Assembly: GCF_000308615.1 (NCBI RefSeq)
Contig: NZ_BAGB01000046.1
Span: 1 to 64,000 of the forward strand
Direction: 5' to 3'
Length of the DNA: 64,000 nt
DNA from: Nocardia jiangxiensis NBRC 101359
GTDB taxonomy: Bacteria > Actinomycetota > Actinomycetes > Mycobacteriales > Mycobacteriaceae
The position numbers and the translations under genes were made by a program. This document shows, piece by piece, positions 16,397 through 25,240 of the stretch (the stretch's first letter is position 1; each line of letters begins with the position of its first letter). The notes beneath the pieces are model-generated. The model saw nothing but the letters and a program-made list of their open reading frames with translations, had not been told where the DNA came from and did not search any database.

Positions 16397-17518
16397 TCAA
16401 TCGACGACGGTCAGGTCTTTGCTGGTGAGCGTGAGCAGCTCGGGACCCCCCTCGCGTACCACGAGGGTATCCTCGATCCGGACACCGCCGCGGCCCGGGA
16501 AGTACACACCTGGTTCGACGGTCACCGCCACGCCACCGAGCAGTGTACCCGTGCCCGTTTTGGCGAGACCGGGCGCTTCGTGGATCTGCAGACCGACGCC
16601 GTGTCCCAGTCCGTGCACGAACAGCTCGCCGTGCCCTGCCGCCTCGATCACACCCCGTGCGGCCGCATCGACCTCGGCGCATCCCACACCCGGTTTCAGC
16701 GCCTTGCGCCCGGCCCGCTGCGATTCGCGAACCAGGTCGTACACCTCGCGCTGCCAGTCGTCGGGCTCGCCGAGGACGAGAGTGCGGGTCATGTCCGAGT
16801 GGTAGCCGTCGACGACCGCACCGAAATCGAGTTTCACGAAATCGCCCGCGGCCAGCACCGCATCGGTGGGGCGATGATGCGGCACAGCGGAATTCGCGCC
16901 CGCGGCGACGATGGTCTCGAATGCCACCGCTCGAGCGCCGTGCTCGAACATCAGCCATTCCAGATCCCGCGCGACCTGTCGCTCGGTGCGGCCGGGCCGG
17001 ATACCGCCGCGCTCGAGCAACGCGGCCAGCGCCGCGTCGGCCGCCGCGCAGGCCGCGCGCAACCGATCCACCTCGTAGTCGTCCTTGACCATGCGCAGCT
17101 GTTCCACCAGGCCGGGCGCCGCGACCAGTTCCAGTCCGGTGGCCTGGTCGACGAAGCCGCGGTGCTGGTCGACCGTGACGACGTGGCTCTCGAAACCGAC
17201 GCGCCCGGTCTGCCACTCCCCGGCCAACTCCACGATCCGGCGCGCGCTGGCCCGCGCGATCTCCGCGCGCAGATCCGGCACCTGCTCGCCGACCTGCGTG
17301 ATGTACCGGCCGTCCGTACAGATCACGGTGCGCGCTTCGGGCGTGTCCCAGGCGTAGACCAGCAGGGCGGCATTGGATCCGGTGAATCCGGTCAGATACC
17401 GGATGTTCACCAGGTCCGTCACCAGCAGGGCATCGACCCCGTTCTCCACCAGCAGGTCCCGCAACGCAGCCCGGCGGGCTGCGTGGTCGGGGCGCCGGGC
17501 ACCGTGATCAGCAGACAT
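16397..17518 (-). CDS. pepQ: Aminopeptidase P family protein (Xaa-Pro peptidase)
   Basis: 373 residues, close to the mycobacterial PepQ length. Creatinase-type N-domain (LVTDLVNIRYLTGFTGSNAALLV) and M24 catalytic domain with metal ligands in VKLDFGAVVDGYHSDMTRT (Asp, Asp), LFVHGLGHGVGLQIHE (His) and VTVEPGVYFPGRGGVRIED (Glu, Glu). It hydrolyses Xaa-Pro peptides in the cytoplasm. ATG 17518 is the start; an upstream ATG at 17557 lacks support. First gene of pepQ-efp-nusB. Confidence 0.92.
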   Translation of the reverse strand: MSADHGARRPDHAARRAALRDLLVENGVDALLVTDLVNIRYLTGFTGSNAALLVYAWDTPEARTVICTDGRYITQVGEQVPDLRAEIARASARRIVELAGEWQTGRVGFESHVVTVDQHRGFVDQATGLELVAAPGLVEQLRMVKDDYEVDRLRAACAAADAALAALLERGGIRPGRTERQVARDLEWLMFEHGARAVAFETIVAAGANSAVPHHRPTDAVLAAGDFVKLDFGAVVDGYHSDMTRTLVLGEPDDWQREVYDLVRESQRAGRKALKPGVGCAEVDAAARGVIEAAGHGELFVHGLGHGVGLQIHEAPGLAKTGTGTLLGGVAVTVEPGVYFPGRGGVRIEDTLVVREGGPELLTLTSKDLTVVD

Positions 17519-17652
17519 GGTCTCAACGCTACCGCTGTCCGGCCCGAACATCCCCATGTCGTATCCCCATACTGCTGCACAGCCCGGCCGGAACGGCCAC
17601 CCGCTCGGCGAGCTGGGCGAATGCCCTTCTCCGCAGAATTCTGAAGCGTTAT

Positions 17653-17679
17653 TTATTCACAACTTCGAAGTTATCCACA
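17653..17679 (+). promoter_or_regulatory. Pair of DnaA-box-like 9-mers
   Basis: TTATTCACA (17653-17661) and TTATCCACA (17671-17679) lie in the same orientation, 18 bp apart, in an unusually AT-rich stretch between pepQ and the prepilin peptidase gene. The second is a perfect classical DnaA box. The role is unknown. Confidence 0.4.
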
Positions 17680-17729
17680 TTTGCTGGTCGCAGCCCCCGC
17701 GGACCATTCGGTACGGGCACGATGAGCTC

Positions 17730-18185
17730 ATGTCCGTCCTCGCCGTCGCCGCATTCCTCGCACTCACCGGATGGTGCGTTGCGCTGAGCGTCATCGATCT
17801 GCGTGAGCGCCGCCTGCCCAACGCGCTCACCGGACCGGGTGCGGTAACCGTACTGGGTGCCGCGGCGGCCACCGGACGCGGCACCGCCGCGGTGCTCGGC
17901 GCACTTCTGCTCGCGGCGCCCTATCTGGTGATCCATCTGGTGTTTCCGGCCGCCTTCGGAGCGGGTGATGTGAAACTGGCGCTCGGTCTCGGCGCGGCGG
18001 CGGCCTGCGGCGGCGCGCAGGTGTGGGTGTGGGCCGCACTCACCGCACCCGTACTCACCGCGCTGGCAGGTCCGCTAGTGCGAGTGCGCGCGCACCCGGC
18101 CCGCGCCGCACCCGCGGACCGGGCCATTCCGCACGGACCGGCTATGTGCCTGGCGACCCTCGGCGCCCTGCTGCTGGCGCGCTGA
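17730..18185 (+). CDS. A24-type prepilin peptidase (TadV/CpaA-like)
   Basis: 151 residues, the minimal catalytic form without the N-terminal methylase zinc domain. The two catalytic aspartates are in SVIDLRERRLPN and in GAGDVKLALGLG (GxGD motif). About four to five membrane segments. It cleaves leader peptides of type IV/Tad-like prepilins, but no pilin genes are in the window. The mycobacterial counterpart (Rv2551c, from memory) also sits near the aro genes. ATG 17730 is the start. Confidence 0.85.
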   Translation: MSVLAVAAFLALTGWCVALSVIDLRERRLPNALTGPGAVTVLGAAAATGRGTAAVLGALLLAAPYLVIHLVFPAAFGAGDVKLALGLGAAAACGGAQVWVWAALTAPVLTALAGPLVRVRAHPARAAPADRAIPHGPAMCLATLGALLLAR

Positions 18186-18357
18186 CCCGGCCTCGATCGT
18201 GCCCGGCCGGGCCATCGGCGGCCTGCGGCACCATGCCCGCGTAGCTGCGATTTCGCCGTTCGCACGCAGGCCCGTCCAGGGTCACACCGGACCGCGATCC
18301 CGCACGACGCCGGGCCAGATGTCCGGCCAGCGGTCTTGACGTGGAAAGATGGAGGGC

Positions 18358-19566
18358 GTGCTGCGCTGGATAACTGCCGGAGAATCCCATGGTCCCGCCC
18401 TCGTCGCGATCCTCGAGGGGATGGTGGCCGGTGTCGAGGTGAGCTCTGCCGATATCGCGGGACAGCTGGCGCGGCGGCGCCTCGGCTACGGCCGCGGCGC
18501 GCGCATGAAGTTCGAAGCCGACAAGGTCACCGTGCTCGGCGGGGTCCGGCACGGCCGCACCATGGGCGGACCGGTGGCGATCCAGATCGCGAACTCCGAG
18601 TGGCCCAAGTGGACCGAGGTGATGGCCGCGGATCCGGTCGACGAGGCCGAACTCGCCGAACTGGCCCGCAACGCCCCGCTGACCCGCCCTCGCCCCGGGC
18701 ACGCCGACTACTCCGGCATGCTCAAATACGGATTCGACGACGCGCGCCCGGTGCTCGAGCGCGCGAGCGCCCGCGAGACCGCCGCACGCGTCGCCGCCGC
18801 CACGGTCGCGCGGCAGTTCCTGCGGCAGGCTTTCGGCGTGGAGGTCATCTCGCATGTGGTGTCCATCGGCACCGCGACCGCTCCGGCCGGGGTCGTCCCC
18901 ACCGCCGCGGACCTGCCCGCGATCGATGAGAGCCCGGTACGCGCGTTCGACAAGGCCGCCGAGGCGGCGATGATCGAGGAGATCGAGGCCGCGAAGAAAG
19001 ACGGCGACACGCTCGGCGGCGTGGTCGAGGTCGTCGTGGAGGGTCTGCCGGTCGGGCTGGGGTCGTTCACCAGCGGCGAGAATCGCCTCGACGCGCGCCT
19101 GGCGGCCGCGCTGATGGGCATTCAGGCGATCAAGGGCGTCGAGGTCGGCGACGGTTTCGAGACCGCGCGCCGGCGCGGCAGCGCCGCACACGACGAGATG
19201 CGTCCGGGCCCGGACGGGATACTGCGCTCGACGAACCGCGCCGGTGGCCTGGAAGGCGGCATGACCAACGGCGAACCGCTGCGGGTGCGTGCGGCGATGA
19301 AGCCGATCTCGACGGTGCCGCGGGCGCTGGCCACGGTCGACATGACCACCGGCGACGAGGCGGTGGCGATTCACCAGCGCTCGGACGTGTGCGCGGTGCC
19401 CGCCGCCGGTGTGGTCGCCGAGGCGATGGTCGCGCTGGTCGTGGCGCAGGCCGCGCTGGAGAAGTTCGGCGGCGACTCGCTACCGGAGACCATCGGCAAT
19501 ATCGACGGCTACCTGAAGCGGATCAGCACCCGCCCCCATGTGCCATCGGGCTCCGCGGTCTCATGA
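18358..19566 (+). CDS. aroC: Chorismate synthase
   Basis: 402 residues. LRWITAGESHGPALVAILEGM, RRRLGYGRGARMKFEAD and GGLEGGMTNGEPLRVRAAMKPI are the family signatures, including FMN/EPSP-binding histidine and arginines. It converts EPSP to chorismate, the last shikimate step. I use GTG 18358 (GGAAAG 9 nt upstream; the product then begins like mycobacterial AroC) rather than ATG 18349. Its stop overlaps the aroK start (ATGA), so translation is coupled. Confidence 0.95.
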   Translation: MLRWITAGESHGPALVAILEGMVAGVEVSSADIAGQLARRRLGYGRGARMKFEADKVTVLGGVRHGRTMGGPVAIQIANSEWPKWTEVMAADPVDEAELAELARNAPLTRPRPGHADYSGMLKYGFDDARPVLERASARETAARVAAATVARQFLRQAFGVEVISHVVSIGTATAPAGVVPTAADLPAIDESPVRAFDKAAEAAMIEEIEAAKKDGDTLGGVVEVVVEGLPVGLGSFTSGENRLDARLAAALMGIQAIKGVEVGDGFETARRRGSAAHDEMRPGPDGILRSTNRAGGLEGGMTNGEPLRVRAAMKPISTVPRALATVDMTTGDEAVAIHQRSDVCAVPAAGVVAEAMVALVVAQAALEKFGGDSLPETIGNIDGYLKRISTRPHVPSGSAVS

Positions 19567-20852
19567 CCTGCGAGACCGGCCCGCACCGGCCCTGCGTGGT
19601 GCTGGTCGGGCCGCCGGGCGCGGGTAAATCCACGATCGGCCGCAAACTGGCCCGTGAACTCGGTGCCGAACTGGTCGACACCGACGCGGTGATCGAGGCC
19701 GAGACCGGACGCTCCATACCGGAGATCTTCACCACCGACGGGGAACCCGAATTCCGGCGCATCGAGGAGGATGTGGTCCGCCGGGCCGTGGAGGCCGGTG
19801 ACGGCATCGTCTCGCTGGGCGGCGGCGCGATCCTGTCCGCGGCGACGCGCGCACTGCTGCGCGGGCGGACCGTGGTCTATCTGGAAATCAGTGTCGCCGA
19901 AGGACTTCGGCGCACCGGGGCGGCCACCCACCGGCCGCTGCTGGCCGGCGCCGACCCGTCGGCCAAATATCGCGAACTCATGCAGACCCGGCGTCCGCTG
20001 TATCGCGAGGTCGCCTCGGTCCGGGTGCGCACCGACGGCCGCAGCCCCGGCCGGGTGGTGCGCAACATCCTGGCCAGGCTGGGACTCGAACCCGTCGAGC
20101 CGGTGGTGACACCACCTCCCGCCGATACCGCCGCGGCCCCGGCTGCCCGCAAATCCCGGCGACGCCGTCGCGGCGGCCGTTCCCGCGGAGCGAACAAAGC
20201 TGCCGCACAAGCGGTCTCGACCACTGAGTCGCAGGACTCGACCGACGCCTCGACCACTCGGACGTCCGATACCGCCGAGCAGAACACGCCCGCGACGGAT
20301 GCCTCGGCCACCGGCGGTGCGACGAGCACCCGCCGATCCCGCCGATCCCGACGTGGCGGCCGTCGCCGTTCGAAGAGTCAGCGCCCCGCCGCGACCACAC
20401 CGGACGCCTCGACCACCGCCGCCGATTCGCAATCCGAATCCACTGCCGCGCAACCGGTTCCGGATCAGGCGTCCGCACCCCCACGGCGAAACGCCTCCCG
20501 CGCCGATTCCGGCGCGGCGCACCAGGCCCGCTCGGGCACATCCCGGTCCAGGACACGCGCCACTCCCCCGCGACCGTCCACCGAGACCACCACAACGCCC
20601 GCGCGCGAGGACGCCGCACCTCCGCGCGCGACCGGAGCGCGACGTTCCCGCGCGGCCAAACGCCCCGCCGGACCCCCCACTCCGAGACCGGCCCCCGAGT
20701 CCGCGGCCCCCGACCCCGAAGGCCGGACCTCCGTCCCGAATACCACCAGCGCACACCGGGATTCGGACGACGCGACAGGCCGGTCCCGGTGGAGCCGGGC
20801 ACGCCGCGCACGCACCCTACGAGCACAACAAGAATCGGAGCAGACCGCATGA
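19563..20852 (+). CDS. aroK: Shikimate kinase with long basic disordered C-terminal tail
   Basis: 429 residues, against about 170-180 for ordinary AroK. Residues 1-175 are a complete kinase: P-loop GPPGAGKST (16-24), shikimate-binding VDTDAVIE, GEPEFRRIEEDVV, SLGGGAI and the lid region RPLLAGAD. From about residue 180 the protein becomes low-complexity, rich in Arg, Ser, Thr, Ala and Pro, with two basic clusters (RKSRRRRRGGRSRG and RRSRRSRRGGRRRSKS). The reading frame is continuous and couples to aroC and aroB through ATGA overlaps, so the tail is real coding sequence. Its role is unknown; RNA or acidic-surface binding is a guess. Confidence 0.9.
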   Translation: MTCETGPHRPCVVLVGPPGAGKSTIGRKLARELGAELVDTDAVIEAETGRSIPEIFTTDGEPEFRRIEEDVVRRAVEAGDGIVSLGGGAILSAATRALLRGRTVVYLEISVAEGLRRTGAATHRPLLAGADPSAKYRELMQTRRPLYREVASVRVRTDGRSPGRVVRNILARLGLEPVEPVVTPPPADTAAAPAARKSRRRRRGGRSRGANKAAAQAVSTTESQDSTDASTTRTSDTAEQNTPATDASATGGATSTRRSRRSRRGGRRRSKSQRPAATTPDASTTAADSQSESTAAQPVPDQASAPPRRNASRADSGAAHQARSGTSRSRTRATPPRPSTETTTTPAREDAAPPRATGARRSRAAKRPAGPPTPRPAPESAAPDPEGRTSVPNTTSAHRDSDDATGRSRWSRARRARTLRAQQESEQTA

Positions 20853-21967
20853 CCGACCCGATCCGCATCGACGTCCGCACCGCAGCGCCGTACCCGGTGA
20901 TCATCGGGCGCGGCCTGCTGGGCGATCTCGTCGAACAGGTGACCGGACGTCCCGCCGTACGCACCGTCGCCATCTTCCATCAGCCGCCGCTGACCGAAAC
21001 CGCCGAGGTGGTTCGAAAAGCCTTGGCCGACAAGGGAATCGACGCGCACCGCATCGAGATACCGGACGCCGAAGCCGGTAAGGATCTGCCGGTGGCCGGT
21101 TTCTGCTGGGAGGTACTGGGCCGGATCGGGCTGACCCGTCAGGACCTGGTCATCGGCCTCGGTGGCGGCGCGGCCACCGATCTGTCCGGATTCGTGGCCG
21201 CCACCTGGATGCGCGGTGTGCAGGTCATCCACATTCCCACCACCCTGCTGGCCATGGTGGACGCGGCCGTCGGCGGCAAGACGGGCATCAACACCGAGGC
21301 GGGCAAGAATCTGGTCGGCTCGTTCCACGAACCCGCCGCGGTCATGGTGGATCTGGCCACCCTGGAGACGGTGCCGCCCAACGAGATCGTCGCCGGGATG
21401 GCCGAGATCATCAAGACCGGATTCATCGCCGACCCGGTCATCCTCGAACTGATCGAACGTGACCCGAAGGCGGCACTGGATCCCGCCGGGGATGTGCTGC
21501 CGGAGCTGATCCGCCGTTCCATCCAGGTCAAGGCCGATGTGGTCGCGGCGGATCTGAAGGAATCCAGTCTGCGGGAGATCCTGAACTACGGGCACACCCT
21601 CGGCCACGCCATCGAGCGTCGGGAGCGGTACCGGTGGCGGCACGGCGCCGCGGTGTCGGTGGGTCTGGTCTTCGCCGCGGAACTGGGCCGTCTGGCCGGA
21701 CGCCTGGACGACGCCACCGCCGACCGGCATCGCGCCATTCTGACCAGCGTGGGCCTGCCGACCAGCTACGACGCCGACGCACTGCCGCAGTTGCTGGAGG
21801 GTATGCAGACCGACAAGAAGAATCGCGCGGGCATGCTGCGTTTCGTCGTCCTGGACGGTCTGGCCAAACCCGGCCGTCTCGAGGGCCCCGATCCCTCGTT
21901 GCTGGCCGCCGCCTACGCCACCATCGCCCGCGAGGACGCACCCCAGGGCGGCGCGATCCTGCTGTAG
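20849..21967 (+). CDS. aroB: 3-dehydroquinate synthase
   Basis: 372 residues. NAD-binding GLGGGAATDLSGFVAATWMRG, then IPTTLLAMVDAAVGGKTGIN and zinc ligands in LNYGHTLGHAIERR plus Glu in the AEIIKTG region. It makes 3-dehydroquinate from DAHP, step two of the shikimate pathway. ATG 20849 overlaps the aroK stop (ATGA). In mycobacteria aroQ (3-dehydroquinate dehydratase) follows; here a hairpin and a convergent gene follow instead. Confidence 0.95.
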   Translation: MTDPIRIDVRTAAPYPVIIGRGLLGDLVEQVTGRPAVRTVAIFHQPPLTETAEVVRKALADKGIDAHRIEIPDAEAGKDLPVAGFCWEVLGRIGLTRQDLVIGLGGGAATDLSGFVAATWMRGVQVIHIPTTLLAMVDAAVGGKTGINTEAGKNLVGSFHEPAAVMVDLATLETVPPNEIVAGMAEIIKTGFIADPVILELIERDPKAALDPAGDVLPELIRRSIQVKADVVAADLKESSLREILNYGHTLGHAIERRERYRWRHGAAVSVGLVFAAELGRLAGRLDDATADRHRAILTSVGLPTSYDADALPQLLEGMQTDKKNRAGMLRFVVLDGLAKPGRLEGPDPSLLAAAYATIAREDAPQGGAILL

Positions 21968-21992
21968 TCACGGCCGCACCGACAAAAGCGAA

Positions 21993-22023
21993 ATGCCGTT
22001 CCGGATCGAATCCGGAACGGCAT
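21993..22023. terminator. Strong bidirectional terminator after aroB
   Basis: ATGCCGTTCCGGAT (21993-22006) and ATCCGGAACGGCAT (22010-22023) form a perfect 14-bp stem with a 3-nt loop between the convergent aroB and the small membrane protein gene. Confidence 0.85.
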
Positions 22024-22038
22024 CGTCGTTTCGAAGGG

Positions 22039-22524
22039 TCAGGCGGGACTGGCGGCGTGATCGGTCGACGGCTGCGCCGACCCCTTGTCCGCCTTGTTGT
22101 TCTCCCGGGTGACCAGGAAGCGCCCGAGTGCGACGCCCACCATGGCGGGGATGAAGATCATCAGCACGATGAACGCGGCGCCCGCGGTGATCTCGAAGCC
22201 CAGTCCGTTGTCACCGAGATCGAAGGACGGGATGTAATCCAGGGCCCAGGCCACCACGCCCGAACCCAGCCCGCCGACCACACCGGCCTTGAGCCAGCGC
22301 ATGGTCAGATCCGCACGGCCACGCTCGGGATCCGGGTTGGCCCGCCGATCACCCCGACCATCGGCCAGGCCCCAGGCCACTCCGGCGGCGATCAACACGA
22401 TCAGACAGACCAAGCGCATCCAGGCGCCCTGGGTCGGCCAGTAGATCATCCCGAAGCCCAGCAGGGTTCGCAGGACAACCGTCAGCACGCCCAGACCTAC
22501 GGCGCGTAACACCCACGCATTCAT
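22039..22524 (-). CDS. Small four-segment membrane protein (B-4DMT-like)
   Basis: 161 residues with four predicted membrane segments (VLRAVGLGVLTVVLRTLLGF, LVCLIVLIAAGVAWGLA, LKAGVVGGLGSGVVAWALDY, AAFIVLMIFIPAMVGVALG) and a charged C-terminal tail. It resembles the actinobacterial B-4DMT family, bacterial small transporters of unknown substrate found beside aro genes. Start ATG 22524 is preferred to 22533. Confidence 0.7.
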   Translation of the reverse strand: MNAWVLRAVGLGVLTVVLRTLLGFGMIYWPTQGAWMRLVCLIVLIAAGVAWGLADGRGDRRANPDPERGRADLTMRWLKAGVVGGLGSGVVAWALDYIPSFDLGDNGLGFEITAGAAFIVLMIFIPAMVGVALGRFLVTRENNKADKGSAQPSTDHAASPA

Positions 22525-22562
22525 GTCGTCCACCCTAACCTGCCGAAGGATTCGGAAAAATA

Positions 22563-22574
22563 GTAACCGGTTAC
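22563..22574. promoter_or_regulatory. 12-bp perfect palindrome in the aroE / membrane-protein gap
   Basis: GTAACCGGTTAC lies in the 75-bp gap upstream of the membrane protein gene and downstream of aroE. The position fits an operator for the former; no regulator is suggested. Confidence 0.35.
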
Positions 22575-22599
22575 AGTTCTACAACCCGGACCGGCCGAA

Positions 22600-23433
22600 T
22601 CAGCCGTCCAGGGCCGCGATCATCGCGGCACGGGGCGCATCCGCGCCGGTGAACTGCTCGACCTGACCGTATGCCTGATGCAACAGCATCTGCAGCCCGC
22701 TGATCACCGTGTGACCGGCCCGCGCGACCGCCTCGGCGACCGGGGTCGGCCACGGATCATAGATGGCGTCCAGCACGACCGGCGCGGCGGCGATCGAATC
22801 CGCCACTGCCGCAGCGCCGTTCGAGGGCACCGTGCTGACCACCGCGTCGGCGCCGGCGCACGCGGCGCGCACTCGATCCGCGTCGAAATCGATCACCGCC
22901 GCCGACATGCCGAGGCGCCCGGCCAATTCCAGTGCGCTCGCGGCGCGGCGCGCATCGCGCGCCACCACCGTGACCCACTGTGCCCCGAGTTCGGACAGCG
23001 CCAGCAGTGCGGGCCGCGCGGTGCCGCCCGCGCCGACCACCACGGCCTCGGCGACCTTCTCGACTCCGCCGCCGCGCAGCGCGCCACGCACCCCGTCCAC
23101 GTCGGTGCAATCCGCCCGCCACCCGGATGCGGTGTGCACCAGCGTATTCGCCGAACCGACCAGCACCGCCCGCTCGCTGCGCTCGGCGGCGAACTCGAGT
23201 GCGGCCACCTTGCCCGGCATCGTCACCGACAACCCCACCCATTCGGGCCCGAGTCCGGAGACCAGGCCGGGCAACTGTTCGGCGGTGCACTCGATGCGCT
23301 CGTAGGTCCAGTCCAGGCCGAGTGCGCGATACGCCGCCAGATGCAGTCGCGGTGAACGCGAATGCGCGATCGGACTGCCCAGTACGGCCGCCCGGCGGTG
23401 CGTGCGCACCGGTGCGGCGCCGTTAGTGTCCAC
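22600..23433 (-). CDS. aroE: Shikimate dehydrogenase
   Basis: 277 residues. Shikimate-binding SPIAHSRSPRLHLAAY, catalytic Lys in VTMPGK, CTDVDG, the nucleotide-binding GAGGTARPALLAL, and the C-terminal SGLQMLLHQAYGQ. It reduces 3-dehydroshikimate with NADPH. GTG 23433 is the start; it overlaps the mltG stop by 11 bp. It is the last gene of rarA-alaS-ruvX-mltG-aroE, as in mycobacteria. Confidence 0.93.
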   Translation of the reverse strand: MDTNGAAPVRTHRRAAVLGSPIAHSRSPRLHLAAYRALGLDWTYERIECTAEQLPGLVSGLGPEWVGLSVTMPGKVAALEFAAERSERAVLVGSANTLVHTASGWRADCTDVDGVRGALRGGGVEKVAEAVVVGAGGTARPALLALSELGAQWVTVVARDARRAASALELAGRLGMSAAVIDFDADRVRAACAGADAVVSTVPSNGAAAVADSIAAAPVVLDAIYDPWPTPVAEAVARAGHTVISGLQMLLHQAYGQVEQFTGADAPRAAMIAALDG

Positions 23434-25240
23434 TGTCGAGAATTCCGCTCTGCCTGGCCTTTTCGATATTGCGCTGATGTTCGCTGTAACTGTCGGTGAA
23501 CAGGGTGGTGCCCTGTTTGTCCACGGTGACGAAATACAGCCACGGCCCCGGCGTCGGATTCTCCATCGCGCGCAACGCACCCAGCGACGGTGAGGCGATC
23601 GGCGTCGCGGGCAGCCCCGACATGGCGTAGGTGTTCCACGGAGTCCGCTTGGCCCGGTCCGCGTCGCTGGTGGCGACCGCGAGCTTGTCCAGGGTGTAGT
23701 TCACCGTCGAATCGAACTGCAGCGGTTGGTTGACCGCGAGCCGATTGACGATCACCCGCGCCACCCTGGGCATATCCGCGGGCAGGGCCTCGCGCTCCAC
23801 GAGTGAGGCAGCGGTCAGGGTCTGATACGGGTTCAGTCCGTTGGCATTGGAGGTCAGCAGACCCGTCGACTCGTAACTCTGCGCGCTCTGCCGGACCAGC
23901 TGGGCCAGGATCTGCTGCGGAGTCCCGCTCGGATCGAAATCCCATGTCCCCGCTTCGATCAGCCCCTCGAGCTGACGAGTGCGGTCGGGCACCTGACGCA
24001 CCGAATCCATCGCCCACTGCGGCACGCCGAGCGCGTTCAGGTCGGTACTCGCCCCGGCCGCGTCGAGCTGCTCGTAGCTGACGCACTTCTTCTCGCTGCC
24101 GCTGCCCAGGCAGCTGGCGTCGGCGATCTTGCGGTAGATCCCGTCACTGCGCGAGCCGGTGTTCGCGTCGGTCGAATCGTGCAGCCGCCGCCCCTCGGAG
24201 ATGACCACGTTGCCGACCCGGGCGTCCTTGCTCATCATCGCGGTCACCGCATCGGCGCCCTTGCTGTGCGTGGGCACCGCGTAATAGCCGGGCTGCACCG
24301 AGTTCATCCCCGAATCACGCACGGCCGCTTGATAGAACGCGCCGGTGCTCTTGACCACGCCCTTGTCGACCATCGTCTTGGCGATCTGCTCGGCGGTGTC
24401 ACCGGGCGCGACCCGCACCACCGTCAACGGTCCGGCCGCGCCGGTGTAGTCGTCGGGACCGCCGAACCCGCCGATGAACTTGTATCCGGCGTAGACCACC
24501 GCGACGGCGAACAACACCACGAACACGGTGCCGACGTAGACCAGATTCCGGCGACGGCGCTTGCGCTCGGCCGCCTTGCGGGAGGCGACCCGGGACCGCC
24601 GCCCGCGCCCGGACCGGCCACGCGAGGGCTCGTCCCGCGAGCCCTGCTTACGAGAACGCTGCGTACCCGCACCCGCGCCACGAGCGCCGGATTTGCGGGC
24701 CGCCTGTTTGCCACCGGTCTGCTTGCGGCCCGTGCGGGCGCCGGACCGCGAACGCGCGGTCTCCTCCCGATCGCCTCGCCCACGCTGCCCCGACCGCTGT
24801 GGCGCACGACGCGGCGCGGGCTCCGGTTCGGGCAGCGGCTCCTGGTCGTAGTAGTCCTCGTCGTACTCGGCGTCGGCGTACTCCGGTTCGGCATAACCGT
24901 CCGGATCGACGTAGCGATGTCCGCCGGTGTACGCCTGATCGGCGCCGTACGCGAATTCGCCGCTGGGATACCCGTCCTCGTACTCGTCGCGGTACGCCGG
25001 GATGACCGTGGTGTCGTCCTCGCGCTCGCCCCACTCGTCCGGGGCCGCATGGCGCGCACGACGACCGGGCCTCGGTTCCGCCCCGCGCGGCGCGCCCAGC
25101 TCCGAGCCACGCACGGCCCGGTTCTGCGCACTGTGCGCGGCACGGTCGTCCGGCTCGGCCCAATTGTCCGAGCGACGGTACCGCCGCTCCTCGGTGCTGC
25201 GCCGAAGACGTTCTTCGGCACGGAGCCAGCGGTCATTCAT
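23423..25240 (-). CDS. mltG: Endolytic murein transglycosylase MltG
   Basis: 605 residues. Residues 1-230 are charged and disordered: an acidic Tyr-rich part (DEYEDGYPSGEF) then a very basic Arg/Lys/Gly part. A single membrane segment follows at 233-255 (LVYVGTVFVVLFAVAVVYAGY). The periplasmic part holds a LysM-like region and the YceG domain with the catalytic Glu in SLVEREALPAD. It cuts nascent glycan strands at the membrane. Its start overlaps the ruvX stop (ATGA). The cytoplasmic extension is typical of actinobacterial members but its binding partner is unknown. Confidence 0.92.
   Translation of the reverse strand: MNDRWLRAEERLRRSTEERRYRRSDNWAEPDDRAAHSAQNRAVRGSELGAPRGAEPRPGRRARHAAPDEWGEREDDTTVIPAYRDEYEDGYPSGEFAYGADQAYTGGHRYVDPDGYAEPEYADAEYDEDYYDQEPLPEPEPAPRRAPQRSGQRGRGDREETARSRSGARTGRKQTGGKQAARKSGARGAGAGTQRSRKQGSRDEPSRGRSGRGRRSRVASRKAAERKRRRRNLVYVGTVFVVLFAVAVVYAGYKFIGGFGGPDDYTGAAGPLTVVRVAPGDTAEQIAKTMVDKGVVKSTGAFYQAAVRDSGMNSVQPGYYAVPTHSKGADAVTAMMSKDARVGNVVISEGRRLHDSTDANTGSRSDGIYRKIADASCLGSGSEKKCVSYEQLDAAGASTDLNALGVPQWAMDSVRQVPDRTRQLEGLIEAGTWDFDPSGTPQQILAQLVRQSAQSYESTGLLTSNANGLNPYQTLTAASLVEREALPADMPRVARVIVNRLAVNQPLQFDSTVNYTLDKLAVATSDADRAKRTPWNTYAMSGLPATPIASPSLGALRAMENPTPGPWLYFVTVDKQGTTLFTDSYSEHQRNIEKARQSGILDSGH

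Noticed and set aside
16365..17216. N-terminal extension of EF-P into pepQ
   Set aside because: EF-P is complete at 187 residues from GTG 16364; the extension is Arg/Gly-rich shadow of pepQ.
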